A stretch of 64,000 nucleotides of DNA from CAZAMI01 sp964627805 (GCA_964627805.1 CAZVLA010000013.1:1-64000), one strand, 5' to 3'; counted from the stretch's first letter, positions 18,968-29,039 are shown. Program-made: numbers and translations. Notes: generated by a model from the sequence alone, not told the origin.

Positions 18968-19438
18968 TTATTTCTTATGTAATGACTTCCACAAGTACTT
19001 TAACGCTATCTCGATCTCCCTTACCGTACTATCACTCTTCACGCCTCTTACTACGATCTCAGTAATGAATCCTTTATTCTCACGTATGTCGTAATCCTCT
19101 ATCTCCTCTATTTCTTTCTTATCCTTTAGAAATGGTATCAGGAATGAATGTAGTAACTCATTATCTGTGGGTATCGTTTCTCGTAACATTATCCTAACAT
19201 CACTGTCAAGTCTTACTAAATTAGCTATGACATCGTCATCAACGGTAATTACTTTAACCTTATCAGGTGTAAAAGCCTGCTTAGAAGGTCTAATCTCCTC
19301 ACTACTTGAGGTGAGTATAGCTAGTAATGACTTATAAACCTTTATCTCTTCCTCAAGTCTCTCTAATTTCTCCTTGAGGTACTTAATTAAGGATTCCTTA
19401 TCAACACCCTCCACACCTTTACTTCCTGCGTAGTACAT
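18968..19438 (-). CDS. Coiled-coil hypothetical protein paired with UDG
   Basis: 156 aa. Residues 14-48 form a charged coiled coil (KESLIKYLKEKLERLEEEI). The rest is an alpha/beta domain ending VREIEIALKYLWKSLHKK. No known motif. It follows the uracil-DNA glycosylase gene by 4 bases, so it may be cotranscribed with it, but no repair function can be read from it. Confidence 0.6.
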   Translation of the reverse strand: MYYAGSKGVEGVDKESLIKYLKEKLERLEEEIKVYKSLLAILTSSSEEIRPSKQAFTPDKVKVITVDDDVIANLVRLDSDVRIMLRETIPTDNELLHSFLIPFLKDKKEIEEIEDYDIRENKGFITEIVVRGVKSDSTVREIEIALKYLWKSLHKK

Positions 19439-19442
19439 GATC

Positions 19443-20102
19443 TTACCTCATGAAATCAAGGAGGGACTTCCTCTTCTTCATATCTCTAAGGTTCTTCATG
19501 GTATTTAAAATTAATTTAAAATCATATTCAAGATAATCCCTTAACTTAGGATTATATAATGCAGCCGCTGGGTGGTATGTAGGTATAATCATTACAGACC
19601 CTAATTCGGTACTACTTAATTCATAAACCTTACCTCTACACCTACTTATTCCTAACCACTTTCTCTTAAGCAAATATTCAAACACGAACTTACCTGCGTA
19701 ATTACCTAATGTAACTATTACCTTAGGTCTTACCAACTCCAATATCTTAATTGTGTGGCGTGAACATGACCTAATTTCATCGTCTTTGGGGTCTCTATTA
19801 TTAGGTGGTCTACATTTAACTACATTAGTTATGAATACCTCGTCTCTCTTAATACCTATATCATTAAGTAATGTATCAAGTAACTTCCCAGCAGCACCTA
19901 CGAAGGGTCTACCTAATTCGTCCTCCCTCCTACCTGGGGCCTCACCTAGGAAGAGTATGTCAGCACTTAGGTTCCCCTCACCTGGGACAGCGTTTCTTCT
20001 GTAACTATGTAGTCTGCAAGAGGTACAATTTAGTATTTCATCCCTTATCTTACTCCATAGTTTAGATTTCTCATTAGTGCTATTCAAAGATTTTACCCTC
20101 AA
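19443..20102 (-). CDS. Uracil-DNA glycosylase, family 4
   Basis: 219 aa Fe-S cluster UDG that removes uracil from DNA at high temperature. Motif 1 is GEAPGRREDELGRPFVG, motif 2 is YHPAAALYNPKL. Cluster cysteines are seen in CTSCRLH and in CRPPN/CSRH. Relevant to cytosine deamination in a hyperthermophile. Confidence 0.93.
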   Translation of the reverse strand: MRVKSLNSTNEKSKLWSKIRDEILNCTSCRLHSYRRNAVPGEGNLSADILFLGEAPGRREDELGRPFVGAAGKLLDTLLNDIGIKRDEVFITNVVKCRPPNNRDPKDDEIRSCSRHTIKILELVRPKVIVTLGNYAGKFVFEYLLKRKWLGISRCRGKVYELSSTELGSVMIIPTYHPAAALYNPKLRDYLEYDFKLILNTMKNLRDMKKRKSLLDFMR

Positions 20103-20170
20103 TTACAACCTAGTGCTTAGTTAAACATAAGGTTTTTAGCTTAACACTCTCTGAATCAGAGGGTGGTGGT

Positions 20171-20398
20171 ATGGGACTTAAGCACGGTAAGTACGCGTAT
20201 GTGAGGATTAGTGAGGGTAGGTATGTTAAAGTCCGCTTACTTAAGAATCGAGCCGAGGATTTGCCAGAAAGGTACTTAGTAGTGGGACCCGTTGTTAAGA
20301 AGCCACCAATTAACGCGACAATTCTCGATATAAGTGAGTTGCCTACTAATGTTGCGGAGAGAATAATTAATCAATATTATGAGGTGTTAGTGAAGTAA
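20171..20398 (+). CDS. Small crenarchaeal protein of unknown function
   Basis: 75 aa beginning MGLKHGKYAYVRISEGRY, with a basic beta-rich first half and a short helical end. Resembles a DUF5622-type crenarchaeal family by memory, not verified. GGTGGTGGT immediately upstream serves as ribosome-binding site. Convergent with rps25e. Confidence 0.6.
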   Translation: MGLKHGKYAYVRISEGRYVKVRLLKNRAEDLPERYLVVGPVVKKPPINATILDISELPTNVAERIINQYYEVLVK

Positions 20399-20413
20399 AT
20401 ACTTTGATTTAGA

Positions 20414-20725
20414 TTACTTCCCTCTGTTAGGTACAGCAATAATTAATTCCCTACTTCTATCAATGAGTTTTAATGTGCCATCGGTTATTAAGCTCCTTAT
20501 AATTCTCTTCGAAATGGACATCTTAATTGACAAAGCATTAGCTAAAGCTGATGGTGTTACTACGTCCATTCCCTGAACGACTCTCCTAGCTCTTCTTAAT
20601 AATTGCTCATCAATTATTGATGGTAAGGTTTTACGCTCTTCCTTGCTTGTCTTACGTACTCTTAAGGCTTTTCTTCTCTGTTTATCCATAGCGGATAGGG
20701 GCTTCTTAGGTTTACCTCCACCCAT
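20414..20725 (-). CDS. rps25e: Ribosomal protein S25e
   Basis: 103 aa. Lysine/arginine-rich N-terminus (GGGKPKKPLSAMDKQRRK), then a winged-helix part with VVTPSALANALSIKMSISK and LIDRSRELIIAVP. Small-subunit protein shared by archaea and eukaryotes. Confidence 0.9.
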   Translation of the reverse strand: MGGGKPKKPLSAMDKQRRKALRVRKTSKEERKTLPSIIDEQLLRRARRVVQGMDVVTPSALANALSIKMSISKRIIRSLITDGTLKLIDRSRELIIAVPNRGK

Positions 20726-20884
20726 GACTCACTACCGAAGTAATTCATTATTAAACCAATCTAAAAGCTTTCTTCAAATATTAACCTAAAATACAATGCA
20801 CGTATATACCGTAGTGTGACGAATTGGAGGAGTGTTAGTCTTTTAAGCTTATTCAATAGCCAACAATAGTAATGGTGAGGTAGC

Positions 20885-21112
20885 GTGAGGTTAGTAACAG
20901 TTAAGGTTCCTGAAATTTACTTAGAAGGTATTGATGAGTTAGTTAAATTAGGAAGGTACTCAAGTAGGTCAGAAGTTATTAGAACCGCAATTAGGGATTT
21001 ACTAAGGAGAGAACTATGGGTCAATAAAGTAACCGCATCAGACATAATAGCTACCCACGATTTTGAGTTACCAGGAAAGAAGGTCTTCATACGTAAGATA
21101 AAAATAGTATAA
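20885..21112 (+). CDS. Ribbon-helix-helix (CopG/NikR-type) DNA-binding protein
   Basis: 75 aa. Beta strand LVTVKVPEIYLEGIDELV, helix A, then YSSRSEVIRTAIRDLLRREL, the classic MetJ/Arc fold signature. GTG start with GGTGAGG upstream and TTTTAAGCTTA as a likely TATA. No toxin gene adjoins it, so a transcription regulator is more likely than an antitoxin. Confidence 0.85.
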   Translation: MRLVTVKVPEIYLEGIDELVKLGRYSSRSEVIRTAIRDLLRRELWVNKVTASDIIATHDFELPGKKVFIRKIKIV

Positions 21113-21623
21113 TCGCTGAAACCTAAGGCAACTTCTTCACTCCTTAGTAGGGGCTAGAGGTAGTAGTTTATGATGGTTACGGCTACGTAGTAACCCTATA
21201 ATTAATTACTGGGTATGCTTATATAGTGTATCTACCTAAATCCGCAGTTAATCAATGCTCTACAATACTGTAATAGCCTCTTTACGAATTGCTATCCCTT
21301 ACTAATAGTTAAAGTTCCTAAAACGCTCCTCATGAATACTGATGGATTCTCAAAGAGCGATAGTATAATGCGAGTATAATGCAAGAAAGATTGAAATATA
21401 GTGTAATGATTGCTATGTAATGTTAATTACTATAATCAGTACTTAACGTAAGTGTAAGTTAGAGGTATGAGGGATTACATACGCCTAAAGTCTTAGGTAC
21501 CAGTACATTTCGTTGAGGTACTTCTCCTATTATCAGCATTCTCATTTCATAAAGTTCGTGTGTGACCCTACACTTAAAATACCTACTACAAAAGTGTTTT
21601 ATTGGCAATGAGGAGGGCTGGTA
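21113..21623. other. 510-base AT-rich intergenic region
   Basis: No convincing gene or structured RNA on either strand; only short chance reading frames. It holds a TATA-like GCTTATATAGTG near 21218 and a tandem GTATAATGC pair near 21363-21382. The 3' end carries the promoter and GGAGGG ribosome-binding site of trmI. Confidence 0.5.
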
Positions 21624-22427
21624 TTGCTGAGTAGTGAGGAAGGACACCAGTACCGAGCCGTAGTTAAGGAGGGTGATTTAGTAGTAATATACATCGATGA
21701 TAAGAGGAAGAAGCTAGTTAGGGTTAGGCGTGGTGACATATTCAACTCTGATAAGGGCTATGTGAGGCATGATGAGTTAATAGGTATTGAGATAGGTGAT
21801 AAAGTAAGATTAAGTACTGGTAAATACGCATACGTACTCAATCCATTATTAACGGATATTATTGATTCCTACAAACGTGTTACTCAAGTCATATATCCTA
21901 AGGACATAGGATTAATGATAGTACTTACGGGTATTGGTCCGGGTTCTAAAGTACTTGAGGGAGGTGTAGGTACTGGGTACTTAACTTCGTTCTTAGCCAA
22001 TATTGTAGGGGATGAAGGTAAGGTATATGCGTATGAATTAAGGAGGGAGTTCATCGAGGTGGCTAAAAGAAACTTAAGTAAGTCAGGACTACTTAGTAGG
22101 GTCATACTGAAGCTCGGTGACATAAGAAAGGATGTTACTGAAAAGAATTTAGATGCAGCTTTCCTAGATATACCTGACCCTTGGAATGCCTTAGGTATAC
22201 TCCCTAAAGTCTTAAAGCCCTCATCACCTGTAGTAGCTTTTTTACCAACTGTTAATCAGGTCATAAAATTAATCAGTAAGTTAAAGAGCACTCGCGGCTT
22301 CATCGATATCAGGGTTTTTGAAACTCAGCTGAGGGAATATAACGTTGATCCTGAAGCATTAAGACCTAAGCCCATATACGTGGTACACACGGGTTACATG
22401 GTGTTCTTTAGGGTAGTAAAGAAATGA
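21624..22427 (+). CDS. trmI: tRNA (adenine-N1)-methyltransferase TrmI
   Basis: 267 aa. N-terminal beta domain, then SAM motif I KVLEGGVGTGYLTSFLA, acidic strand-2 end YAYELRREF, and motif IV LDIPDPW typical of m1A57/58 enzymes. Stabilises the T-arm of tRNA in hyperthermophiles. TTG start chosen from GGAGGG at 21612-21617. Confidence 0.9.
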   Translation: MLSSEEGHQYRAVVKEGDLVVIYIDDKRKKLVRVRRGDIFNSDKGYVRHDELIGIEIGDKVRLSTGKYAYVLNPLLTDIIDSYKRVTQVIYPKDIGLMIVLTGIGPGSKVLEGGVGTGYLTSFLANIVGDEGKVYAYELRREFIEVAKRNLSKSGLLSRVILKLGDIRKDVTEKNLDAAFLDIPDPWNALGILPKVLKPSSPVVAFLPTVNQVIKLISKLKSTRGFIDIRVFETQLREYNVDPEALRPKPIYVVHTGYMVFFRVVKK

Positions 22428-22430
22428 CGA

Positions 22431-24005
22431 TTAAGCTAACCTTAACTTACCGACTGCCTTAACCCTAATCTTAACAGCTGTGCCGGGTAGGTAAGGCATT
22501 GCTATCTCCTCGATCTCAGCTACTTCAATAGTAGCAGGGTCAGCCCCAGCCTCAACAACTCTCCTCTTAGCCTCTGATGTCGTTAGTTCGATGGCTTTGT
22601 TTCTGCTCATTACTTCATACGAGAATGCCTTCTCAACTACAGCACCTACTAAGGCAGTAGCAGCCCCTATAGCATTAGCAAATTGGGCGTACTTAGGTCT
22701 AATGATCTCTTTAGCGCCTCTTAACTTCTTAGGCCACATAGCAGATCCACCGCCAACTAGAATAACAGTCATAGGCTCTGGGGATGTTTTTATTCTGTCT
22801 ATTGCTTCTTCAAGTTTACTTACCATGTAGTCATAAGCTTTCTCGACTACGTCCTTAGGGATTAATTCTTTAGCACGCATTGGGTTACATCTAGGGTCAT
22901 CGATCGTCATCATACCCCTAGCTAACGCTATATCAGTAGCTGTGATTACGTCCCCACCCCAAGCTACTCCCTTACTAACTAATTCGTAACCTACACTTAC
23001 AGGACCTACCCTAACTTCACCATTGCTAATACTTACTACGCTACCTCCGGCTATCCCTAAAGCTATGATGTCAGGTGCCCTTATGTTTGTTCTTACACCA
23101 GCTATTTCAATCTCTAATGCTTCCCTAGGATAGCCCTTAGTAAGTACTCCTATATTGGATGTGGTACCTCCAGTATCAACTACTATGGCGTCACTAATGC
23201 CCGTTAAGACGTAAGCACCACGTATACTGTTAGATATAGGTGCTACTACTGTGAATATAGGATAATTCTCGATGAACTCCGCGGATGCGGTCGTACCATC
23301 ATTCTGTGCGAAGTACATCTTAACATGAGACAACCCGAGCTTGTTAAGGCTTGTCCTCAACGCATCTATAGTTCTCCTCATAACACCTATAGTAGCCGCG
23401 TTAAGTATTGTTGCGTTCTCCCTTTCAAGTAAGCCTAAAGTACCTATCTCATGAGAAAGCACTATAGGTACTTCATCACCTAAGACCTCACCAACAATTT
23501 CCTTGGCTCTTAACTCATGCTCAGGATTCACTGGTGAAAACACCGATGTTATAGCTACCGCATTAACGCGTAGCTCCTTAAACCTCTCAGCAACCCTCTT
23601 TAATTCTCCCTCATCTAACTTCGCTAATTCCTCGCCGGTATATTCATGGCCACCACCGATAATTACTGATGTATCGCCGACTGCGTACCTAAGGTCAGAG
23701 GGCCAGTCAAGCATGGGTGACACGGCAGTGGTTGCTGGCTTTCCTATTCTAATCACTCCTACTCTCCATAAACCCTTTCTCTGTACGATAGCGTTGAGTA
23801 CGTGGGTGGTTCCGAACATTACGGCATTTACTTCATCTGGATTGATGTTGTATTTCCTAATTAATCCCTCTAACGCATTAATTATTCCTGTAGTTACGTC
23901 AGGAGTTGTTCTAGTTTTGAATCCTCCGATGATCTCATCACGTTCATTAATTGCTACCGCATCAGTGTGAGTGCTACCCACGTCTATACCTATTCTTAAG
24001 ACCAT
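22431..24005 (-). CDS. Hydantoinase/oxoprolinase-family protein
   Basis: 524 aa HyuA-like ATPase-fold protein. Phosphate loops are RIGIDVGSTHTDAV and VDTGGTTSNIGVL; the family block FGTTHVLNAIVQRKG is present. Members hydrolyse hydantoins or 5-oxoproline with ATP, but the substrate here is not determinable. Starts 4 bases after a DUF917 gene, its usual partner. Confidence 0.85.
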   Translation of the reverse strand: MVLRIGIDVGSTHTDAVAINERDEIIGGFKTRTTPDVTTGIINALEGLIRKYNINPDEVNAVMFGTTHVLNAIVQRKGLWRVGVIRIGKPATTAVSPMLDWPSDLRYAVGDTSVIIGGGHEYTGEELAKLDEGELKRVAERFKELRVNAVAITSVFSPVNPEHELRAKEIVGEVLGDEVPIVLSHEIGTLGLLERENATILNAATIGVMRRTIDALRTSLNKLGLSHVKMYFAQNDGTTASAEFIENYPIFTVVAPISNSIRGAYVLTGISDAIVVDTGGTTSNIGVLTKGYPREALEIEIAGVRTNIRAPDIIALGIAGGSVVSISNGEVRVGPVSVGYELVSKGVAWGGDVITATDIALARGMMTIDDPRCNPMRAKELIPKDVVEKAYDYMVSKLEEAIDRIKTSPEPMTVILVGGGSAMWPKKLRGAKEIIRPKYAQFANAIGAATALVGAVVEKAFSYEVMSRNKAIELTTSEAKRRVVEAGADPATIEVAEIEEIAMPYLPGTAVKIRVKAVGKLRLA

Positions 24006-24009
24006 GATA

Positions 24010-25101
24010 TCACCTCTTATGTAGAATCTCTATAGGTACGTAATCAATGTTATAACCGAAATACTTGGGACCTACAACCTTAAGTCCTTCCTCAGTCCTC
24101 CACTTCGGGTCACAGGGAATACCTATCACAGCTACTCTAAGCCCGTATCTTAACCTCTCAGTAGTTATTGGCTTAGCAGTGTCCTTGTCAAGTACAGTTA
24201 TTAGGTCTGGCACGGAGGCTATTACCTCACCATCCCTAATAGCCACTAGGTTCTCGTTCTGAAACTTAATAACTAACTTACTACCTTTAAAGTCATCTAA
24301 GCCTTCAATAATAGCTTCACCTCTAGCAAACCCTCCTACATTCTTCCTATCTACATCCACTATCTTACCTATGAATAGTAAGTATCCACCACTAGCATCA
24401 AGTATGGCGTCGAGGGGGTTCTTACCGTACTTCTTCGAGTTCGTTATTGCTTCACCTATGCCTATTGCCTTAGTTAATGTATTTCTAACCGTAGCTCTCT
24501 TATAGTCCTTACCACTCATTGGGTATATAGCTATCCAAGCAGTACCACCGAACTTTATCGTTACCACTCTAGCTATTCTCTCAGCCCAGTAATTATCTAT
24601 AGTATCTAACAACACACCATTTCCCTTCTCATCAGCCATACTCATGGGGGTTGCCTTAACGCCAAATAGATGAAACGTAACCATCTGAAGCTCGGGGAAG
24701 GCCCTGCCCATGCCGTCACCATCAGGTACAGGAATGCCTCTCTCGGCAGCGGCTACTAAGGGTATAGTCGAGTTTATACCTCCAGCTTCAATACATATCA
24801 CGTAATCAACCCTTCTACCGAAGTAGGATTCTAGAGTCTTCAATGCCTTAATAGCTTCCTTACCGTTAGGTATCTTCTCAATAAGGACTGTGGGAGTCCC
24901 CATACCAGCTACAGCTACTATAAATGCGTCGTCATCAACATCATCAGGATTAACTAACACTATATCCTTACCTCTTTCAAGCATCTGAATTGCCATTAAC
25001 TTACCTATGTAGGGATCACCGCCACCCCCTGTCCCTAAAACAGCGGCTCCTAGAGCTAGATTTTCGACATCCTCTTTACGAAGCCTAATCATTAGTACCA
25101 C
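24010..25101 (-). CDS. DUF917-family protein
   Basis: 363 aa. Opens with ENLALGAAVLGTGGGGDPYIG and has the family's GIPVPDGDGMGRAFPELQM block. DUF917 proteins commonly sit beside hydantoinase-like genes and are presumed to act with them. Start GTG 25101, or ATG 25092 with a better spaced TAGGTGG. The AT-rich 196 bases upstream (25102-25297) contain its likely TATA, CTTTTTAAATA. Confidence 0.85.
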   Translation of the reverse strand: MVLMIRLRKEDVENLALGAAVLGTGGGGDPYIGKLMAIQMLERGKDIVLVNPDDVDDDAFIVAVAGMGTPTVLIEKIPNGKEAIKALKTLESYFGRRVDYVICIEAGGINSTIPLVAAAERGIPVPDGDGMGRAFPELQMVTFHLFGVKATPMSMADEKGNGVLLDTIDNYWAERIARVVTIKFGGTAWIAIYPMSGKDYKRATVRNTLTKAIGIGEAITNSKKYGKNPLDAILDASGGYLLFIGKIVDVDRKNVGGFARGEAIIEGLDDFKGSKLVIKFQNENLVAIRDGEVIASVPDLITVLDKDTAKPITTERLRYGLRVAVIGIPCDPKWRTEEGLKVVGPKYFGYNIDYVPIEILHKR

Positions 25102-25297
25102 CTAGTGCAATGTGTGTTAGTACCTACAAGAACCTATCAACTCGTATTTAAAAAGTATAATGAATATATTAGTTACTTTTTAATGTATGAAAAAGTATTT
25201 GGTGAATATTCTTGCAATATAAAACAATCGATTGATATGAAATTTACTAATGTAGCATAATTATGTAATGAATGTATTAAGTACCATCGTAACTATG

Positions 25298-25375
25298 TGG
25301 CGGGCCCGCCGGGATTTGAACCCGGGATCTCCGGCTCCGCAGGCCGGCGCCTTATCCTGGCTAGGCCACGGGCCC
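25298..25375 (-). tRNA. tRNA-Arg (anticodon GCG)
   Basis: Complete cloverleaf on the minus strand. Acceptor GGGCCCG pairs with CGGGCCC. The anticodon stem CCGGC/GCCGG holds loop CTGCGGA, and the T arm is CCGGG-TTCAAAT-CCCGG. Discriminator G is followed by an encoded CCA. No intron. Confidence 0.97.
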
Positions 25376-25513
25376 TGTGTCATAGTCTCCATCAGTAGTT
25401 AAATTGAGTAACTAAAATAACTTAATGGTAATACGGATTTTCAGCCCTACCTCATGCTTTTGGGGAGGCTCTTTTAAGTTACCTTAAGTTAAGGTGTAGT
25501 TAGGGAGGGAGCT

Positions 25514-28216
25514 ATTAAGTTAATTAGTAAGAGAGGTAAGCGAGTTAAGTATAGGAGCTTACTGGAGTACGTATACGGCGTACCTCCGTCAAAGATAGTT
25601 ACTCTTAAGTATAATGGATCTGTTGTTAAGGTTATTAAGGCAAGTACTGAGGATATTAAAAAGTATTCTGTAATATCTGATATAATAGTACGGGTAAGTA
25701 ACTTTAAGAGAGCTTATTTACTGGGATCCTACTACTCAGGCAAGTCATTGAAGGCGTACTTAAGATTCTATGACGACGAGTCAAATAAGGTTTATGAGTT
25801 ATATGATACCACCGGACATAAACCTTACTTCATAACGGACACACCACCTCAGAAGATAAATGATATGAAGAATGTGGTCGAGGATCCCTCCTTTGATCAT
25901 GTAGAGGTAATTAAGAAATATGACTTATTAAGGGGTGAGTATAGGGTACTTACTAAGATAGTAGTTAAGGATCCGCAAGCGGTTAGAAGATTGAGAGGTA
26001 ATTTCAAGAATGTATGGGAAGCTAAGATTAAGTACCATGATAACTACATCTTTGATAATCAATTAGTTCCTGGTATGCTCTATACCGCGAGCCACGGTAA
26101 ACTAACTCGGCTAGATGTTAAGGTACGTAGTGAGATAAGGGAGTTATTTAGCAAGGCTGTCGAAGGACTGCCCGATGAGATTAAGAAAAATGCCCTTACT
26201 TATATGCCCCTCTTCGAAGCCAAGCCCCCTAAAATACGTAGGGTTGCGATAGATATTGAGGTATACACGCCTTTTAGGGGTAGGGTACCCGATCCTACGT
26301 CAGCGCCTTACCCTATTATTAGTGTGGCTTTAGTATCTAATGATGGCTTAAGAAAGGTGTTGGTACTTGCTAGGGATGATGTGAAATTTGGTGATTTAAG
26401 TAAATTACCTAATGATTTTGAGGTGGAGGTATTCGATAGTGAATATGCGTTGTTGATGGAGACCTTCAGAATACTGTCTAAGTACCCATTAGTAATTACT
26501 TTTAACGGCGATGAATTCGACTTACCTTATCTATATAATAGAGCATTGAACTTAGGCATCGACCCTCACCTAATACCCATAACTGAGGTAAGGGACTTCG
26601 TAAGTGTAAGGCATGGCTTCCATATTGACCTATATAGATTCTTCAGCATCGAGGCTATACAGAACTACGCATTCGGTTCAGCCTACAAGGACAGGACCTT
26701 AGATGCCATAGCTCAAGCATTACTAGGTGAGTCTAAGGTTAAGATCGAGGAAAGCATAAGTGACTTACCTATGGCGGAACTAATAGAGTATAATGCCAGA
26801 GACGCGGACTTAACGTTAAGACTAACTACATTTAATAATGAATTAGTGTGGAAGTTAATTGTACTAATAATGAGATTAGCTAAAATGAGTTTAGAGGACG
26901 TAACACGAAGAAAGGTTTCAGCATGGATAAAGAACTTAATGTACTGGGAGCATAAGAGAAGGAATTACCTAATACCCAATGACGATGAATTAAAGAGTAT
27001 TAAGGGGGAGGTGAAGACAGCCGCCAAGATAGGTGGTAAGAGGTATGCAGGTGCCATAGTTATCGACCCGATACCGGGTGTGTACTTTAACGTAGTAGTC
27101 CTTGATTTCGCCTCACTATACCCGAGCATAATAAAGGTATGGAACTTAAGTTACGAAACAATAGATCCACTACCTAACTTCTGTAAGGATGGTGAAATAG
27201 CTGAGATAAAGGACGAAAAGGGTAATGTAATACATACTGTGTGTTTGAGTAGGAAGGGTATAACGTCAGAGATCGTCGGTTTACTTAGGGACTTTAGGGT
27301 TAAGATATATAAGAAGATGGCTAAGAGCCAATCAATACCTAAGGAGGAGAGGGAGTGGTATGATGTTGTTCAGAGCGCTATGAAGGTATACATAAACGCT
27401 AGCTACGGAGTTTTCGGTCACGAGAAATTCCCGCTATATACACCCTCAGTAGCGGAGTCGGTAACTGCCCTAGGTAGGTACGTAATAACGTCAACATTGA
27501 GGAAGGCTAGGGAGTTAGGTCTTAAGGTACTATATGGAGATACTGACTCACTATTCCTCTGGAACCCTGATGAGAGGGCATTAAAGGAACTTATGGAGTG
27601 GGTGGAGAATAACTTCCAATTGGATCTCGAGTTAGATAAGGTGTATAAGTACGTAGCTTTCGCACTTAAGAAAAACTACCTAGGTGTGAGGGTCGACGGT
27701 AAGATCGACGTTAAGGGTATGGTAGGGAAGAAGAAGAACGTACCTAAACTACTTCAAGAAACATTTACGAAAGTAGTTGAGCTCATGAGTAATATAGAGG
27801 ATAACCCAGTAGTGCTTAATGATATCAAGAATAAATTGAAAGAAACAATACATGATGTGTACATGAGGCTAAAGAATAGAGAATTCACTCTTGATGAAGT
27901 AGCTTTTAAGACAACTTTAAACAAGCCTTTAGAGGAATATACTAAAACAACACCAATACATGTTAAGGCAGCTAAGCAGCTTAGGAGATACGGCATACTA
28001 GTGAGTAAAGGCGATACTATATACTACGTAAAGACCAGAACTAAGGATAGAGTAAAGGCGGTTCAGTTAGCTAAGCTTGACGACGTTAATATTAATGAAT
28101 ATATAGATACGATGAAGTCTGTACTCCAGCAACTCCTACTGCCGTTTAGTATTGAGTGGGAAGAGATAGCAGGTAGTATGGGTCTTTATAACTTTATTGC
28201 TAACTCGAGAAAGTGA
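25514..28216 (+). CDS. polB1: Family B DNA polymerase (PolB1 type), probable ATT start
   Basis: Replicative polymerase, about 900 aa. Exonuclease motifs: Exo I VAIDIEVYTP, Exo II FNGDEFDLPY, Exo III YNARDADLT. Polymerase motifs: A DFASLYPSI, B NASYGVFG, C YGDTDSLF. All are intact. Homologous N-terminal sequence (RAYLLGSYYSG, then YDTTGHKPYF) extends well upstream of the first in-frame TTG at 25748. The frame is open back to a TAA at 25487-25489 but has no ATG, GTG or TTG. ATT at 25514 follows GGGAGGGA (25503-25510) and is my best start. Confidence 0.93.
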   Translation: MKLISKRGKRVKYRSLLEYVYGVPPSKIVTLKYNGSVVKVIKASTEDIKKYSVISDIIVRVSNFKRAYLLGSYYSGKSLKAYLRFYDDESNKVYELYDTTGHKPYFITDTPPQKINDMKNVVEDPSFDHVEVIKKYDLLRGEYRVLTKIVVKDPQAVRRLRGNFKNVWEAKIKYHDNYIFDNQLVPGMLYTASHGKLTRLDVKVRSEIRELFSKAVEGLPDEIKKNALTYMPLFEAKPPKIRRVAIDIEVYTPFRGRVPDPTSAPYPIISVALVSNDGLRKVLVLARDDVKFGDLSKLPNDFEVEVFDSEYALLMETFRILSKYPLVITFNGDEFDLPYLYNRALNLGIDPHLIPITEVRDFVSVRHGFHIDLYRFFSIEAIQNYAFGSAYKDRTLDAIAQALLGESKVKIEESISDLPMAELIEYNARDADLTLRLTTFNNELVWKLIVLIMRLAKMSLEDVTRRKVSAWIKNLMYWEHKRRNYLIPNDDELKSIKGEVKTAAKIGGKRYAGAIVIDPIPGVYFNVVVLDFASLYPSIIKVWNLSYETIDPLPNFCKDGEIAEIKDEKGNVIHTVCLSRKGITSEIVGLLRDFRVKIYKKMAKSQSIPKEEREWYDVVQSAMKVYINASYGVFGHEKFPLYTPSVAESVTALGRYVITSTLRKARELGLKVLYGDTDSLFLWNPDERALKELMEWVENNFQLDLELDKVYKYVAFALKKNYLGVRVDGKIDVKGMVGKKKNVPKLLQETFTKVVELMSNIEDNPVVLNDIKNKLKETIHDVYMRLKNREFTLDEVAFKTTLNKPLEEYTKTTPIHVKAAKQLRRYGILVSKGDTIYYVKTRTKDRVKAVQLAKLDDVNINEYIDTMKSVLQQLLLPFSIEWEEIAGSMGLYNFIANSRK

Positions 28217-28220
28217 CTAC

Positions 28221-29039
28221 TTAAATTATCCTAAACTTCATGCCGGACCTATTAAGTAAATTAATTAGCTCTTCCTTAGCTTCATTAACTCTACGTGTAG
28301 CTAATTCCTTAGTTGTTGAGCAGGTCATTAGGTATACCTCGATAACAGGTTCCCTAACTTCATGACCTTTAGGATGACTCTTCACATAGACATCTTCGTA
28401 CTTCTTAACTAGCTTAGCTATTATAGGTGCTAGGGATGACTCAGGTAGGCCAACAACCTTAATCCTAGCCTCAGCTAGGTACTTCTTAGGTGCTATTTCT
28501 AAGAGCTTGGGCTCAACCCATTTCTCCCACATGGCAGTTAATTCCTTAGGTACTCCTGGTAATGATATTATTATTGATTTAAGATTAGGTAGCTCAAGCC
28601 AAGAACCCGGGGCCGTACCTACAGGGTTAGATATTGCCTTAGCTCCTCTAGGCAGGTAAGCCATCTTTAATCTCTCCCTAGTCATTTCTAACCCAGCCTC
28701 CTCATACTTCCTCCTAACCTCCTTAAGTGCCTCCTCATTGAGTTCTAAGGGGTTGTTGGTAGCTAATGCAACAGCTTCTAACGTACGGTCATCATACGTA
28801 GGTCCTAAGCCTCCAGTAGTAATTATGATTACGGGGGAGAACCTATTAATGACTAGCTTTATAAAGTGACTTATTATGTCTACGTCATCGATTAGGGAGA
28901 TATTACCTACTACATTAAAACCCAGTAACACTAATCTCCTCCCTAAGTAAGCGGCATTCGTATTTACTACTCTGCCATGCACTACCTCATTACCTAAAGT
29001 AAATATGAACGCATTACTTACTTCCTTAATTTGTGCCAT
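28221..29039 (-). CDS. CinA-like molybdopterin-binding domain protein
   Basis: About 272 aa from ATG at 29039. The MoCF/CinA N-terminal fold is seen in LGNEVVHGRVVNTNAAYLG, IITTGGLGPTYDDRT and SLPGVPKEL. The C-terminal NMN-deamidase domain of bacterial CinA is absent. Related proteins hydrolyse ADP-ribose or NAD derivatives, but the role here is unknown. It overlaps the CDP-alcohol transferase by 22 bases; a further upstream ATG at 29075 is possible. Confidence 0.82.
   Translation of the reverse strand: MAQIKEVSNAFIFTLGNEVVHGRVVNTNAAYLGRRLVLLGFNVVGNISLIDDVDIISHFIKLVINRFSPVIIITTGGLGPTYDDRTLEAVALATNNPLELNEEALKEVRRKYEEAGLEMTRERLKMAYLPRGAKAISNPVGTAPGSWLELPNLKSIIISLPGVPKELTAMWEKWVEPKLLEIAPKKYLAEARIKVVGLPESSLAPIIAKLVKKYEDVYVKSHPKGHEVREPVIEVYLMTCSTTKELATRRVNEAKEELINLLNRSGMKFRII

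Noticed and set aside
20885..21112. Antitoxin of a toxin-antitoxin pair
   Set aside because: The ribbon-helix-helix protein has no adjacent small toxin gene on either side.
21459..21647. 62-codon minus-strand reading frame
   Set aside because: Overlaps the trmI start, no motif, no ribosome-binding site; composition like intergenic sequence.
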